Shown here: positions 1 through 5,174 of the stretch, piece after piece
How the letters are laid out: each line of letters starts with the position of its first letter
Numbering within the stretch: the first letter of the stretch is position 1
DNA from: Acidobacteriota bacterium
GTDB lineage: Bacteria; Acidobacteriota; Blastocatellia; Pyrinomonadales; Pyrinomonadaceae
Assembly: GCA_019247865.1 (NCBI GenBank)
Contig: JAFBAJ010000180.1
Coordinates: 1 to 5,238, forward strand
Length of the DNA stretch: 5,238 nucleotides
Direction: 5' to 3'
Program-made: the position numbers and the translations under genes
The notes under the pieces: model-generated
Seen by the model: only the letters and a program-made list of their open reading frames with translations
Databases searched by the model: none
Told to the model about the DNA's origin: nothing

Positions 1-102
1 TCGAATCGCCAGCCGCACGGCCCGCCGCGCCAGAGCGAGAAACAGAAAGACCGCCGCGATGAACAGGACGACGGCGATGATGAGTATCAGCTCAAGGCTC
101 AT
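1..102 (-). CDS. Small membrane protein, N-terminal part only (runs off left edge)
   Basis: An open frame starts at an ATG one base after the queF stop codon and stays open for 34 codons to the window edge. The translation begins MSLELILIIAVVLF and continues hydrophobic to about residue 25, followed by a basic stretch (RRAVRLAIR). This pattern is an N-terminal transmembrane helix with an arginine-rich flank, which by the positive-inside rule suggests the part after residue 25 is cytoplasmic. The one-base gap to queF and the lack of a strong Shine-Dalgarno sequence in the queF tail suggest translational coupling to queF. The family cannot be named from 34 residues. A small inner-membrane protein or a signal-anchored protein are both possible. 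The start is well supported by position and hydrophobic pattern, but the function is unknown. Confidence 0.6.
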   Translation of the reverse strand, partial: MSLELILIIAVVLFIAAVFLFLALARRAVRLAIR

Positions 103-103
103 G

Positions 104-544
104 CTAATAACCGCTCGCGTCCTGCTGCTTCGAGTAGCTCGCGCGGACGGTCGTCTTGATGTTTCCGCGCACGTGAAAGTCGCCTTCGAGCTCGACCTGT
201 AGAGGGTCGCAGGCGCGCACGAAGTCTTCGAGGATGACGTTGATGACGTGCTCGTGAAAGATCTTGATCTCGCGAAACGAGTTGATGTAGAGCTTCAGAC
301 TCTTGAGCTCGATGCAGCGCTCGTTCGGCACGTACTCAAGCTTGATCGTAGCAAAATCGGGAAAGTCCGAGAACGGGCAGATGGCCGTAAACTCCGGCAT
401 CTCAAAGCGCACGCGCACCTCGCGCCCGACAAACTCGTACGGGAAAGTGTCGAGCGGGAACAGGTTCATCTCCTCGCGCGGCGTCGAGCGTATGTCCAGG
501 CCCTGCTGGTTTGCCTGCGGCAGCGCGGTTTCTGTCAAAGCCAT
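104..544 (-). CDS. queF: NADPH-dependent 7-cyano-7-deazaguanine (preQ0) reductase QueF, short type
   Basis: QueF is a cytoplasmic T-fold enzyme that reduces the nitrile of preQ0 to the aminomethyl group of preQ1 with NADPH, a step in making queuosine for the tRNA wobble position. The 146-residue product matches the single-domain (Bacillus YkvM-like) type. The catalytic cysteine is Cys56 in AICPFSD, which forms the thioimide with substrate. Asp63 in FPDF is the proton donor, with the same Cys-to-Asp spacing as Cys55/Asp62 of the B. subtilis enzyme. The QueF motif appears as ELKSLK at residues 79-84, and His97-Glu98 (FHEH) matches the substrate-binding His-Glu pair. The ATG has a good Shine-Dalgarno AAGGAG at 554-559, nine bases upstream, which fixes the start. 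No other queuosine gene is visible here. It is followed one base later by a small membrane protein gene. The protein is slightly shorter than B. subtilis QueF but appears complete. Confidence 0.95.
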   Translation of the reverse strand: MALTETALPQANQQGLDIRSTPREEMNLFPLDTFPYEFVGREVRVRFEMPEFTAICPFSDFPDFATIKLEYVPNERCIELKSLKLYINSFREIKIFHEHVINVILEDFVRACDPLQVELEGDFHVRGNIKTTVRASYSKQQDASGY

Positions 545-593
545 TTCACATTACTCCTTAAAAGAAGCTCATCTTACCTGAGCCGAAGAATTT

Positions 594-652
594 CCCGCAA
601 AGGCGCAAAGGCGCAAAGAAAAGCTTTAAGTCTTTCTTTGCGCCTTGGCGGG
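594..652. repeat. Imperfect palindromic intergenic repeat built on GGCGCAAAG units
   Basis: The right arm (633-652, TTTCTTTGCGCCTTGGCGGG) is the reverse complement of the left arm (594-621) if one extra 8-base unit GCGCAAAG in the left arm is set aside; only one further mismatch remains. The loop is 11 bases (622-632). The left arm therefore holds a short tandem repeat (AAAGGCGCAAAGGCGCAAAG). The element lies between the stop of the 691-residue repeat protein and queF. It could fold into a strong hairpin in the minus-strand transcript, but no uninterrupted U tract follows, so it is only a possible terminator. Its form resembles short dispersed palindromes seen in many bacterial chromosomes; that it is multi-copy here is inference. 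Confidence 0.7.
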
Positions 653-681
653 AGACTGTTTTTGAAACAGATTCCGATTTC

Positions 682-2757
682 TTACGGCACGAAAAGATTC
701 GGCAGCGGTTGGTCGCCGGTCGCCCCGAAGTACCTCGCAGAGAATGGGCCGCCCGTCACCTGAAAGTACCACCTGTTCTCTGACGGGCGATACACAACCA
801 GGTCATATCTGCCGTCGCCGCCGTAATTGCCAGGCGTCGGCAGATCGCCGTCCGTCCCGAAATGCACTCCAAAAAATGGGCCGCCTTCACTGGGAAGAAT
901 GAACCACTCGCCCGTTGACGGGCGGTAAACTGCCGCATCCGTCTTGTTGTCGCCAGTGTAGTCGCCCTGCACAGGGAGGTCCGTAGATGTCCCGAAGCTG
1001 AAGCCGTGAATGCTTCCGTCACTACTTTGGTTGATCCACCACTCACCGGTCGAGGGGCGATAGATCGCGATGTCGGTTTTGAAGTCGCCGTCGTAATCGG
1101 ACGGCACAGGCTTGTCGCCCGGAGCGCCGAAAGTCGCGGCCATCAATCCGCCCGTCGATTTCTGGATATACCATTCGTTGGTCGAAGGACGAAAGACGCC
1201 CGCGTCGGCTTTGTCGTCGCCGTCAAAATCGGCGACGATCGGAATGTCTCCCGCTGTGCCGAACGTGAAAGAGTAGGAGGTGCCGTCGTCGCTTCTTAAA
1301 ATAAACCACTCGCCGGTGGAAGGTCTGAAGACGGCCACGTCCGTCCGGCCGTCGCCGGTAAAATCAGCCGGGACGGGGCGGTCTGTAGACAAGCCCCACT
1401 GCCCGGCGAAAATCTCATTCGCGATGTTCGAGCTATACCACCATTGACCGTTTGACGGGCGAAAGATGGAAACGTCGGTTAACCCATCGCCGCTGAAATC
1501 CAGAAAACGTTTGGTGCGGGTTTCCTGAAGTCGAAAAACGGCGAATTTCGGCACGTCTTGAGAGCAGACGCCGCCCAGCAGGATTTTATTGTCAGGTTGG
1601 AGGGCCACCGAATATGCGATGCAGGAACTGCCTTGAGTAAAGATGTTGGCGGCTCCGCCGCCGTTAAAGTTTGTGTCAGGCGCTCCATTCTCCATATAGC
1701 GCACCACCCCTGCATTGGCACCGAACTTCATGGCGACCAGAAATTTATCGCCGCCGATGACGCGAATTTCCTGGTTTTCAGCGCTCGTGCTCGCCGTCCC
1801 GCCCACGCCGAATGACGGATCGAGGACGCCGTCCGGCGTGTAGCGGGCAATGTAACCAAATCCTCCCGCCAGAATTTTTCCATTTGATTGCAGGGCCAGC
1901 GACGTGATGATGTTGTCTCCCGGGCTGACCGTGGTAATGGTCGATCCGCCGGAGCCGAAAGAGGTGTCGAGCGTGCCGTTTGAATTAAGACGCAGCAACA
2001 GAAAATCGTTCTTGGTGGTTTTCTGAAGACCGCCGATCAGAATTTTACCGTCCGGCTGAATGAGCACCGAGTGTGCCTCTTCCATGTCGCTGGCAGTCCC
2101 GAAGATAAGCTTACCCGTCCCGTTAAAGGTCGTATCAAGCGAGCCGTCCGTGTTAAAGCGCATCACCCCGATGTCCCACTGCACCCCCGGCATCCCCTGG
2201 ATTTGCCACGTCCTTCCGACCAGCAGGATTTTACCGTCCGGCTGGAGACCCATATCGTAGCCTTCATCTACGCTGGAACCGAATGTCTGCGTCACAGACC
2301 CGGTGTTATTGAACGAAGTGTCGAGCGCTCCGTCGGCGGTATACCGGATAATCGTAAAATCATAATCCGTGTCAATCCTGTAAGAATAGCCGCCCAGCAG
2401 AATTTTACCGTCGGGTTGAACCAGTAATCTGCTTCCATGAGCAGAGAGGTTAACGGTCGTCAATACAATACCGCCGCTCCCAAACGAAGTGTCGAGCGTC
2501 CCGTCCGAATTCAAGCGCATCAACGCGAATTTGTCGGATTGACTGTTGGTGGTCTCTCCGCCGACGAGGATTTTGCCGTCCGGCAGAAGGACCAACGACC
2601 TGCCGATAGACCATTGGGGAGACGGCACTAGAGGCTGAATTCTATAGCCCGTGCCGTTAAAGGAAGTATCGAGCGTAACCGTGTTGCCGAATGCGCCTGG
2701 GACAAACAAAGCCAGTACGACAAGAAGTCCAATGATTCTGAATGGTAGCTTTTTCAT
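682..2757 (-). CDS. Exported delta-60 repeat plus FG-GAP/VCBS-like repeat protein
   Basis: This 691-residue protein starts with a signal peptide (MKK, hydrophobic core to about residue 20, likely cleavage after AFG at 24). Residues 29-410 hold delta-60 (DUF5122) repeats. Their 'QPDGKILxGG' turns fall near residues 60, 116, 174, 236, 292, 337 and 389, each followed about 25-40 residues later by 'LNSDGTLDTSFGSGG'-type text. The repeat near 337 has lost the PDGK consensus. Seven repeats would fit one beta-propeller, with the N-terminal LDTSFNGTG closing the ring. Residues 420-691 hold six repeats about 45 residues apart (starting 420, 465, 510, 554, 599, 644) of the form DFxGDGxTDVAVFRPSTGEW, with calcium-loop-like Asp/Gly residues; this is the FG-GAP/VCBS propeller type. 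No membrane anchor or sorting domain is visible at the C-terminus. A GGAG ribosome site lies at 2770-2773, 12 bases before the ATG. A cell-surface or secreted binding or adhesion role is likely, but the ligand is unknown. No catalytic domain is seen. Confidence 0.9.
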   Translation of the reverse strand: MKKLPFRIIGLLVVLALFVPGAFGNTVTLDTSFNGTGYRIQPLVPSPQWSIGRSLVLLPDGKILVGGETTNSQSDKFALMRLNSDGTLDTSFGSGGIVLTTVNLSAHGSRLLVQPDGKILLGGYSYRIDTDYDFTIIRYTADGALDTSFNNTGSVTQTFGSSVDEGYDMGLQPDGKILLVGRTWQIQGMPGVQWDIGVMRFNTDGSLDTTFNGTGKLIFGTASDMEEAHSVLIQPDGKILIGGLQKTTKNDFLLLRLNSNGTLDTSFGSGGSTITTVSPGDNIITSLALQSNGKILAGGFGYIARYTPDGVLDPSFGVGGTASTSAENQEIRVIGGDKFLVAMKFGANAGVVRYMENGAPDTNFNGGGAANIFTQGSSCIAYSVALQPDNKILLGGVCSQDVPKFAVFRLQETRTKRFLDFSGDGLTDVSIFRPSNGQWWYSSNIANEIFAGQWGLSTDRPVPADFTGDGRTDVAVFRPSTGEWFILRSDDGTSYSFTFGTAGDIPIVADFDGDDKADAGVFRPSTNEWYIQKSTGGLMAATFGAPGDKPVPSDYDGDFKTDIAIYRPSTGEWWINQSSDGSIHGFSFGTSTDLPVQGDYTGDNKTDAAVYRPSTGEWFILPSEGGPFFGVHFGTDGDLPTPGNYGGDGRYDLVVYRPSENRWYFQVTGGPFSARYFGATGDQPLPNLFVP

Positions 2758-2864
2758 ACGTTTCTTTTACTCCGGCTGAAAGATAATGGCAGGTCAAACT
2801 GGAAATATAATTATCAACCATCACATCAATACCAGCGGACGCTCTCCGGCAGCGTATTATTTCC

Positions 2865-2893
2865 AGAATATTTTAATACACGCTTCTAATCAA
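2865..2893 (-). promoter_or_regulatory. Candidate sigma-70-type promoter for the repeat-protein gene
   Basis: On the minus strand TTGATT (2888-2893) is followed after 17 bases by TATTCT (2865-2870), each matching four of six consensus bases. It lies in the most AT-rich part of the intergenic stretch, about 108 bases before the ATG at 2757 and just past the hairpin that follows the DUF4142 gene. AT-rich spacers give such matches by chance, so this is only a candidate. Confidence 0.25.
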
Positions 2894-2896
2894 TGA

Positions 2897-2932
2897 GAGC
2901 CGTCGACAGAAGCGTACCACTGTCGACGGCTC
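2897..2932 (-). terminator. Perfect 13-bp hairpin after the DUF4142 gene, possible terminator
   Basis: GAGCCGTCGACAG (2897-2909) pairs perfectly with 2920-2932 across a 10-base loop. It lies 28 bases beyond the stop codon of the DUF4142 gene in the direction of transcription. The bases after it on the minus strand read TCATTGATT, so there is no real U tract. It may be a weak or factor-assisted terminator, or an RNA 3'-end stabiliser. Confidence 0.5.
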
Positions 2933-2960
2933 GCGCGGGCTCTTTCTGCTTTAGCCTGAC

Positions 2961-3509
2961 TTACATCTTGCCGTTTTTCATGCTCTTCATGCTGGTCATG
3001 CCCTCAATCATGCTGAGGTGCTCTTTGAGCGTCGGCAGCGTTTTGGCGGCGAAGGCTTTGACGTCAGAGTCCATGGCCTTCATGGACTCCTTCTCGAATT
3101 CCGCCACGTCCTTGCGGTGGTCTTTGAGCATCTCCTGCTTGTAGGCTTTGTCAAAGGCTGCGCCGGAGAGGCTCGCCATCCGGTCGCGCATCGCTTTGTG
3201 TTTGGCGTCGAGCGCGGTCGGCAGCGTGATGCCTTTGCTCGATGCGAGCTGCATCAGCTCGTCGTTGGCCTTCGAGTGGTCATCCACCATGTGCTGGCCG
3301 AACTGCTTGACCTCGTCGCTCATCCCTTTTTCGACGGCGAGCCGTCCCAGTTCGACCTCCATCATGCCGCCCATCGCGGCCTCCATCACGAACTTCTTGT
3401 CCATGTTGTTCATCATGGACTTGTTCATGTCCTGCGCCGCGGCGGTTCCGCTCAGCAGAACCAACGCGCCGATTGCTGTCAGAGCAACGGACAACAGTTT
3501 GTGCTTCAT
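2961..3509 (-). CDS. DUF4142 family exported protein, methionine-rich
   Basis: The 182-residue product has a clear Sec signal peptide (MKHK, hydrophobic core LLSVALTAIGALVLLSG, probable cleavage after TAAA at residue 25), so it should act in the periplasm or outside the cell. Residues 39-170 match the DUF4142 pattern: FVMEAAMGGMMEVELGRLA, then QHMVDDHSKANDEL with His73 and His78, then the DHRKDVAEFEKE helix around residues 130-141, ending TLPTLKEHLSM. The family is a ferritin-like helical bundle found in many Gram-negative exported proteins and often linked to stress, but its biochemical role is not settled. Twenty-two of 182 residues are methionine, clustered at residues 28-50 and 167-182, which is unusually rich. 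A strong AGGGAGGAG ribosome site (3518-3526) supports the start. The gene lies downstream of a DUF2383 gene, with a hairpin between them. Confidence 0.9.
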   Translation of the reverse strand: MKHKLLSVALTAIGALVLLSGTAAAQDMNKSMMNNMDKKFVMEAAMGGMMEVELGRLAVEKGMSDEVKQFGQHMVDDHSKANDELMQLASSKGITLPTALDAKHKAMRDRMASLSGAAFDKAYKQEMLKDHRKDVAEFEKESMKAMDSDVKAFAAKTLPTLKEHLSMIEGMTSMKSMKNGKM

Positions 3510-3555
3510 GCTCGTATCTCCTCCCTTGTTCGATAAAGAATGGTGAGTGTGAGAA

Positions 3556-3589
3556 GCGGGCGGCTTTGCTTTTGAGCAAAGCTGCCCGC
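3556..3589 (-). terminator. 15-bp hairpin between the DUF2383 and DUF4142 genes
   Basis: Bases 3556-3570 (GCGGGCGGCTTTGCT) pair with 3575-3589 across a four-base loop. The single imperfect pair (3562/3583) is G-U in plus-strand RNA and A-C in minus-strand RNA. It begins 22 bases past the DUF2383 stop codon and ends 46 bases before the DUF4142 start. The minus-strand sequence after it (TTCTCACACTCACC) has no U run, so termination may be partial, which would allow some read-through into the DUF4142 gene. Confidence 0.5.
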
Positions 3590-3611
3590 CCTGAATCGAA
3601 GACAGCGCCGG

Positions 3612-4070
3612 TTAAGCGCCCGCGCTGCTCGCTCTCTCCAGCGCACGGATGCGGTCGTGCGCCTCCTGCACCTCTCCGTACTGCCGATTGACGATGTCGC
3701 TCACGTCGCCCGGCAGAGTGGTCTGAATCGCATCCTTGTAGTTTCTGACGGCGGAGTCTTCGCCGCGCTCGCATTCGGAGATGACCGCGCCCTCGTCTTC
3801 GCCCGTGACGGCCGACTTGATGTTGATCCAGCCGCGATGCAGAGTCGCCGCGACGCTGCCCGTCTTCTCCGGATCGCCGCCGAGCCGCGTGACTTCGCTC
3901 TGCAATTCGGCCGCGAACTGCGCGCGCTGCTGCGAGTAGGTGTTGAAGAGCGTCTTGAGCTCGCTGTTCTTGACGCCCTCTGCGGCGGTGCGAAAGCCCT
4001 CCTGACCGTCCTTGCAGGTCTCAATCAGATTGTTCAGTGTCGAGATCACTTCGTCGTTCGTGTTAGCCAT
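3612..4070 (-). CDS. DUF2383 / PA2169 family four-helix-bundle protein
   Basis: The 152-residue product has no signal peptide or membrane segment and should be cytoplasmic. It fits the DUF2383 (PA2169 family) pattern: an opening helix with VISTLNNLIETCKDGQEGFRTAAEGV (residues 8-33), then ELKTLFNTYSQQRAQFAAELQ (37-57), the typical LGGDPEKTGSVAATLHRGW turn (63-81), then ECERGEDSAVRNYKDAI (99-115) and a final helix to about residue 147. The acidic and histidine positions (Glu99, Glu101, Glu104, His78, His138) are where a ferritin-like bundle could bind metal, but metal binding is inferred only. The family is related in fold to YciE/YciF-like stress proteins, and its function is not established. 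An AGAGGAAG ribosome site just before the ATG supports the start. The gene sits between a rhomboid protease gene upstream and a DUF4142 gene downstream, each separated from it by a hairpin. Confidence 0.88.
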   Translation of the reverse strand: MANTNDEVISTLNNLIETCKDGQEGFRTAAEGVKNSELKTLFNTYSQQRAQFAAELQSEVTRLGGDPEKTGSVAATLHRGWINIKSAVTGEDEGAVISECERGEDSAVRNYKDAIQTTLPGDVSDIVNRQYGEVQEAHDRIRALERASSAGA

Positions 4071-4108
4071 AATTCTTCCTCTCCCTTTTTCGATTTAATT
4101 GCGTGGCG

Positions 4109-4146
4109 AAAAAGCGGCGCGCGAAAATTTCTCCCCGGCTCGCCGC
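4109..4146 (-). terminator. Probable Rho-independent terminator of the rhomboid gene
   Basis: On the minus strand GCGGCGAGC (4138-4146) pairs with GCGCGCCGC (4114-4122) with one mismatch in nine, across a 15-base loop, and is followed directly by five T (4109-4113). It starts 10 bases after the rhomboid stop codon, the expected place for its terminator. The long loop and the mismatch make it weaker than a textbook case. Confidence 0.55.
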
Positions 4147-4155
4147 ACAAACTCA

Positions 4156-4899
4156 TTAAGCCGTGCTCATGCCTCCGCCTTCGGCTCGCCCGAGGGCGAA
4201 GATCTTAATCAGCACGAGCCCGGCGATAAAGCCTCCGACGTGCGCGGCATACGCGACGCCGTCCACGCGCGAGCCGCCGCCGAGAAAGCCCAGGCCGCTG
4301 ATGAGCTGGAAGGCGAACCACAGCCCGAGCGCGACGTAGGCCGGAACCTGCGTGAACATATTGAACAAGAGCACGCGCACGCGATTGCGCGGATACAAAA
4401 GTATGTAGCCGCCCAGAACTCCGGAGATCGCGCCCGACGCGCCGAGGCTCGGAATGTAAGAGTCCATGTTCATCAGGACGTGCGCGAGCGACGCGATGAT
4501 GCCGCAGAGCAGATAAAAGATCAGATACCGCACGTGCCCCAATCTGTTTTCGAGATTGTCTCCGAAGATAAACAGGAACAGCATGTTGCCGAAGATGTGC
4601 GCGATGCCGCCGTGCATGAACATCGAAGTCAGCAGCGTCAGGTAGACGGAGCCCGGAGTCGGTTGCAGGTCGATCCGCCCGACCGGCTCGCCCGAGAGCG
4701 GGTCCTGAATCACGACCGGCTTGTCCACATCGCGGCCCGTGACGATCTCCTGCGGCACGGTCGCGTAGGCGTAGGTGAACTTGTCGTTCGAGCCGAGTCC
4801 CTGTAGAAAGACGAAGACCAGGACGTTGATGGCAATCAAGACGTAGTTGACGATGGGCACTGTGGTGCGCCCCGTATTGTCATCGCCGAGCGGAAACAT
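4156..4899 (-). CDS. Rhomboid family intramembrane serine protease
   Basis: From ATG 4897-4899 the product is 247 residues. Rhomboids are inner-membrane serine proteases that cut transmembrane segments of other proteins. The catalytic Ser155 lies in the GASG motif (LGASGAISG) and the partner His220 in AYAAHVGGF. The oxyanion-side pair His101 and Asn105 appears in HIFGN, so the enzyme should be active. About six transmembrane segments can be placed: near residues 14-33, 90-113, 124-142, 152-169, 186-205 and 215-236. A polar loop of about 55 residues after the first helix carries DPLSGEPVGRIDLQP and is longer than in minimal rhomboids. I chose Met39 of the longer open frame (start 5013) because the text MFPLGDDNTGRTTVPIVNY is the usual beginning of this subfamily and the 38 residues before it are polar and unlike any rhomboid. 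The substrate is unknown and the neighbours give no hint. Confidence 0.93.
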   Translation of the reverse strand: MFPLGDDNTGRTTVPIVNYVLIAINVLVFVFLQGLGSNDKFTYAYATVPQEIVTGRDVDKPVVIQDPLSGEPVGRIDLQPTPGSVYLTLLTSMFMHGGIAHIFGNMLFLFIFGDNLENRLGHVRYLIFYLLCGIIASLAHVLMNMDSYIPSLGASGAISGVLGGYILLYPRNRVRVLLFNMFTQVPAYVALGLWFAFQLISGLGFLGGGSRVDGVAYAAHVGGFIAGLVLIKIFALGRAEGGGMSTA

Positions 4900-4920
4900 T
4901 CTCTTTGTGTCCTCAGTGTG
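4900..4920 (-). promoter_or_regulatory. Ribosome-binding region of the rhomboid gene, repeat-like
   Basis: On the minus strand CACTGAGGACACAAAGAGA lies directly before the chosen ATG. GAGG (4911-4914) is the best Shine-Dalgarno match, 11 bases from the start, with AGAGA closer in as a weaker alternative. The text resembles the 'CACTGAGGACACAGAGA' phrase that recurs between genes in many environmental bacterial genomes, so the site may have been supplied by a dispersed repeat. The repeat identity is from memory. The stretch from here to 5075 (176 bases) holds no gene I can support, only a small 7-2-7 inverted repeat (AAGAAGA-GT-TCTTCTT, 5029-5044). Confidence 0.45.
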
Positions 4921-5075
4921 GTTCGCCCACTGCCAGCGCGAGAGGCGTCTGAGAAGTGTGGCGAGAGTCTCATGACCTATTTCGCGAGGGTTGCTGTCCG
5001 TACACAAACGCACAGCCCGAGCTGCTTAAAGAAGAGTTCTTCTTGCATCTACTGTTCCGCACGCGGCGGAGCTTT

Positions 5076-5117
5076 AAAAAAGCGAGCGCGCGGCGTAAAT
5101 CTGTCTGCCGCGCGCTC
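5076..5117 (-). terminator. Strong Rho-independent terminator
   Basis: On the minus strand GAGCGCGCGGC (5107-5117) pairs perfectly with GCCGCGCGCTC (5084-5094) across a 12-base loop, followed after GC by six T (5076-5081). The 11-bp GC-rich stem plus U tract is the textbook form, and only the minus strand has the tract. It would end transcripts coming from the right edge gene, whose stop codon lies 57 bases upstream, and isolate the rhomboid gene from them. Confidence 0.85.
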
Positions 5118-5131
5118 TCAAAGCTCATTCT

Positions 5132-5146
5132 TGAGAATCATTCTCA
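5132..5146. promoter_or_regulatory. Fur-box-like 7-1-7 palindrome
   Basis: TGAGAAT-C-ATTCTCA is a perfect 7-1-7 inverted repeat. It matches the Fur 7-1-7 consensus TGATAATNATTATCA at all but one position in each arm, and the TGAGAATCATTCTCA form is well known from iron-regulated promoters of proteobacteria. It lies between the stop codon of the right-edge minus-strand gene and its terminator, so the target is unclear: a plus-strand gene beginning near the right edge, a short RNA ending at the terminator, or no target at all. Confidence 0.5.
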
Positions 5147-5174
5147 TACACTCGGCGGCTGGAAGGGCATGCTT

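Noticed and set aside
248..763. Plus-strand open frame of 171 codons overlapping queF
   Set aside because: It lies largely antisense to queF, whose catalytic residues are all intact. Its later part is a translation of the palindromic repeat and the intergenic spacer, and the product is arginine/leucine-rich with no recognisable domain.
720..1500. Regularly spaced repeats of about 135 bases suggesting a CRISPR or satellite array
   Set aside because: The periodicity is that of 45-residue protein repeats. The DNA copies differ mainly at third codon positions and there is no constant repeat/unique spacer structure.
3018..3536. Plus-strand open frame of 172 codons antisense to the DUF4142 gene
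   Set aside because: The product is a His/Val/Leu-rich mirror of the DUF4142 codons, with no domain and no ribosome site. The minus-strand gene explains the region.
3280..3774. Minus-strand open frame of 164 codons bridging the DUF2383 and DUF4142 genes
   Set aside because: It reads both genes out of frame and through the hairpin, and gives arginine-rich low-complexity text without a domain.
4099..4806. Plus-strand open frame of 235 codons antisense to the rhomboid gene
   Set aside because: Long antisense frames are common in GC-rich genes. The product is Arg/Glu/His-rich, while the minus strand has full rhomboid active-site motifs.
4900..5013. N-terminal extension of the rhomboid by 38 residues from ATG 5011-5013
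   Set aside because: The extension is polar and unlike rhomboid N-termini, has no convincing ribosome site, and runs through a repeat-like sequence. Met39 starts the standard subfamily text.
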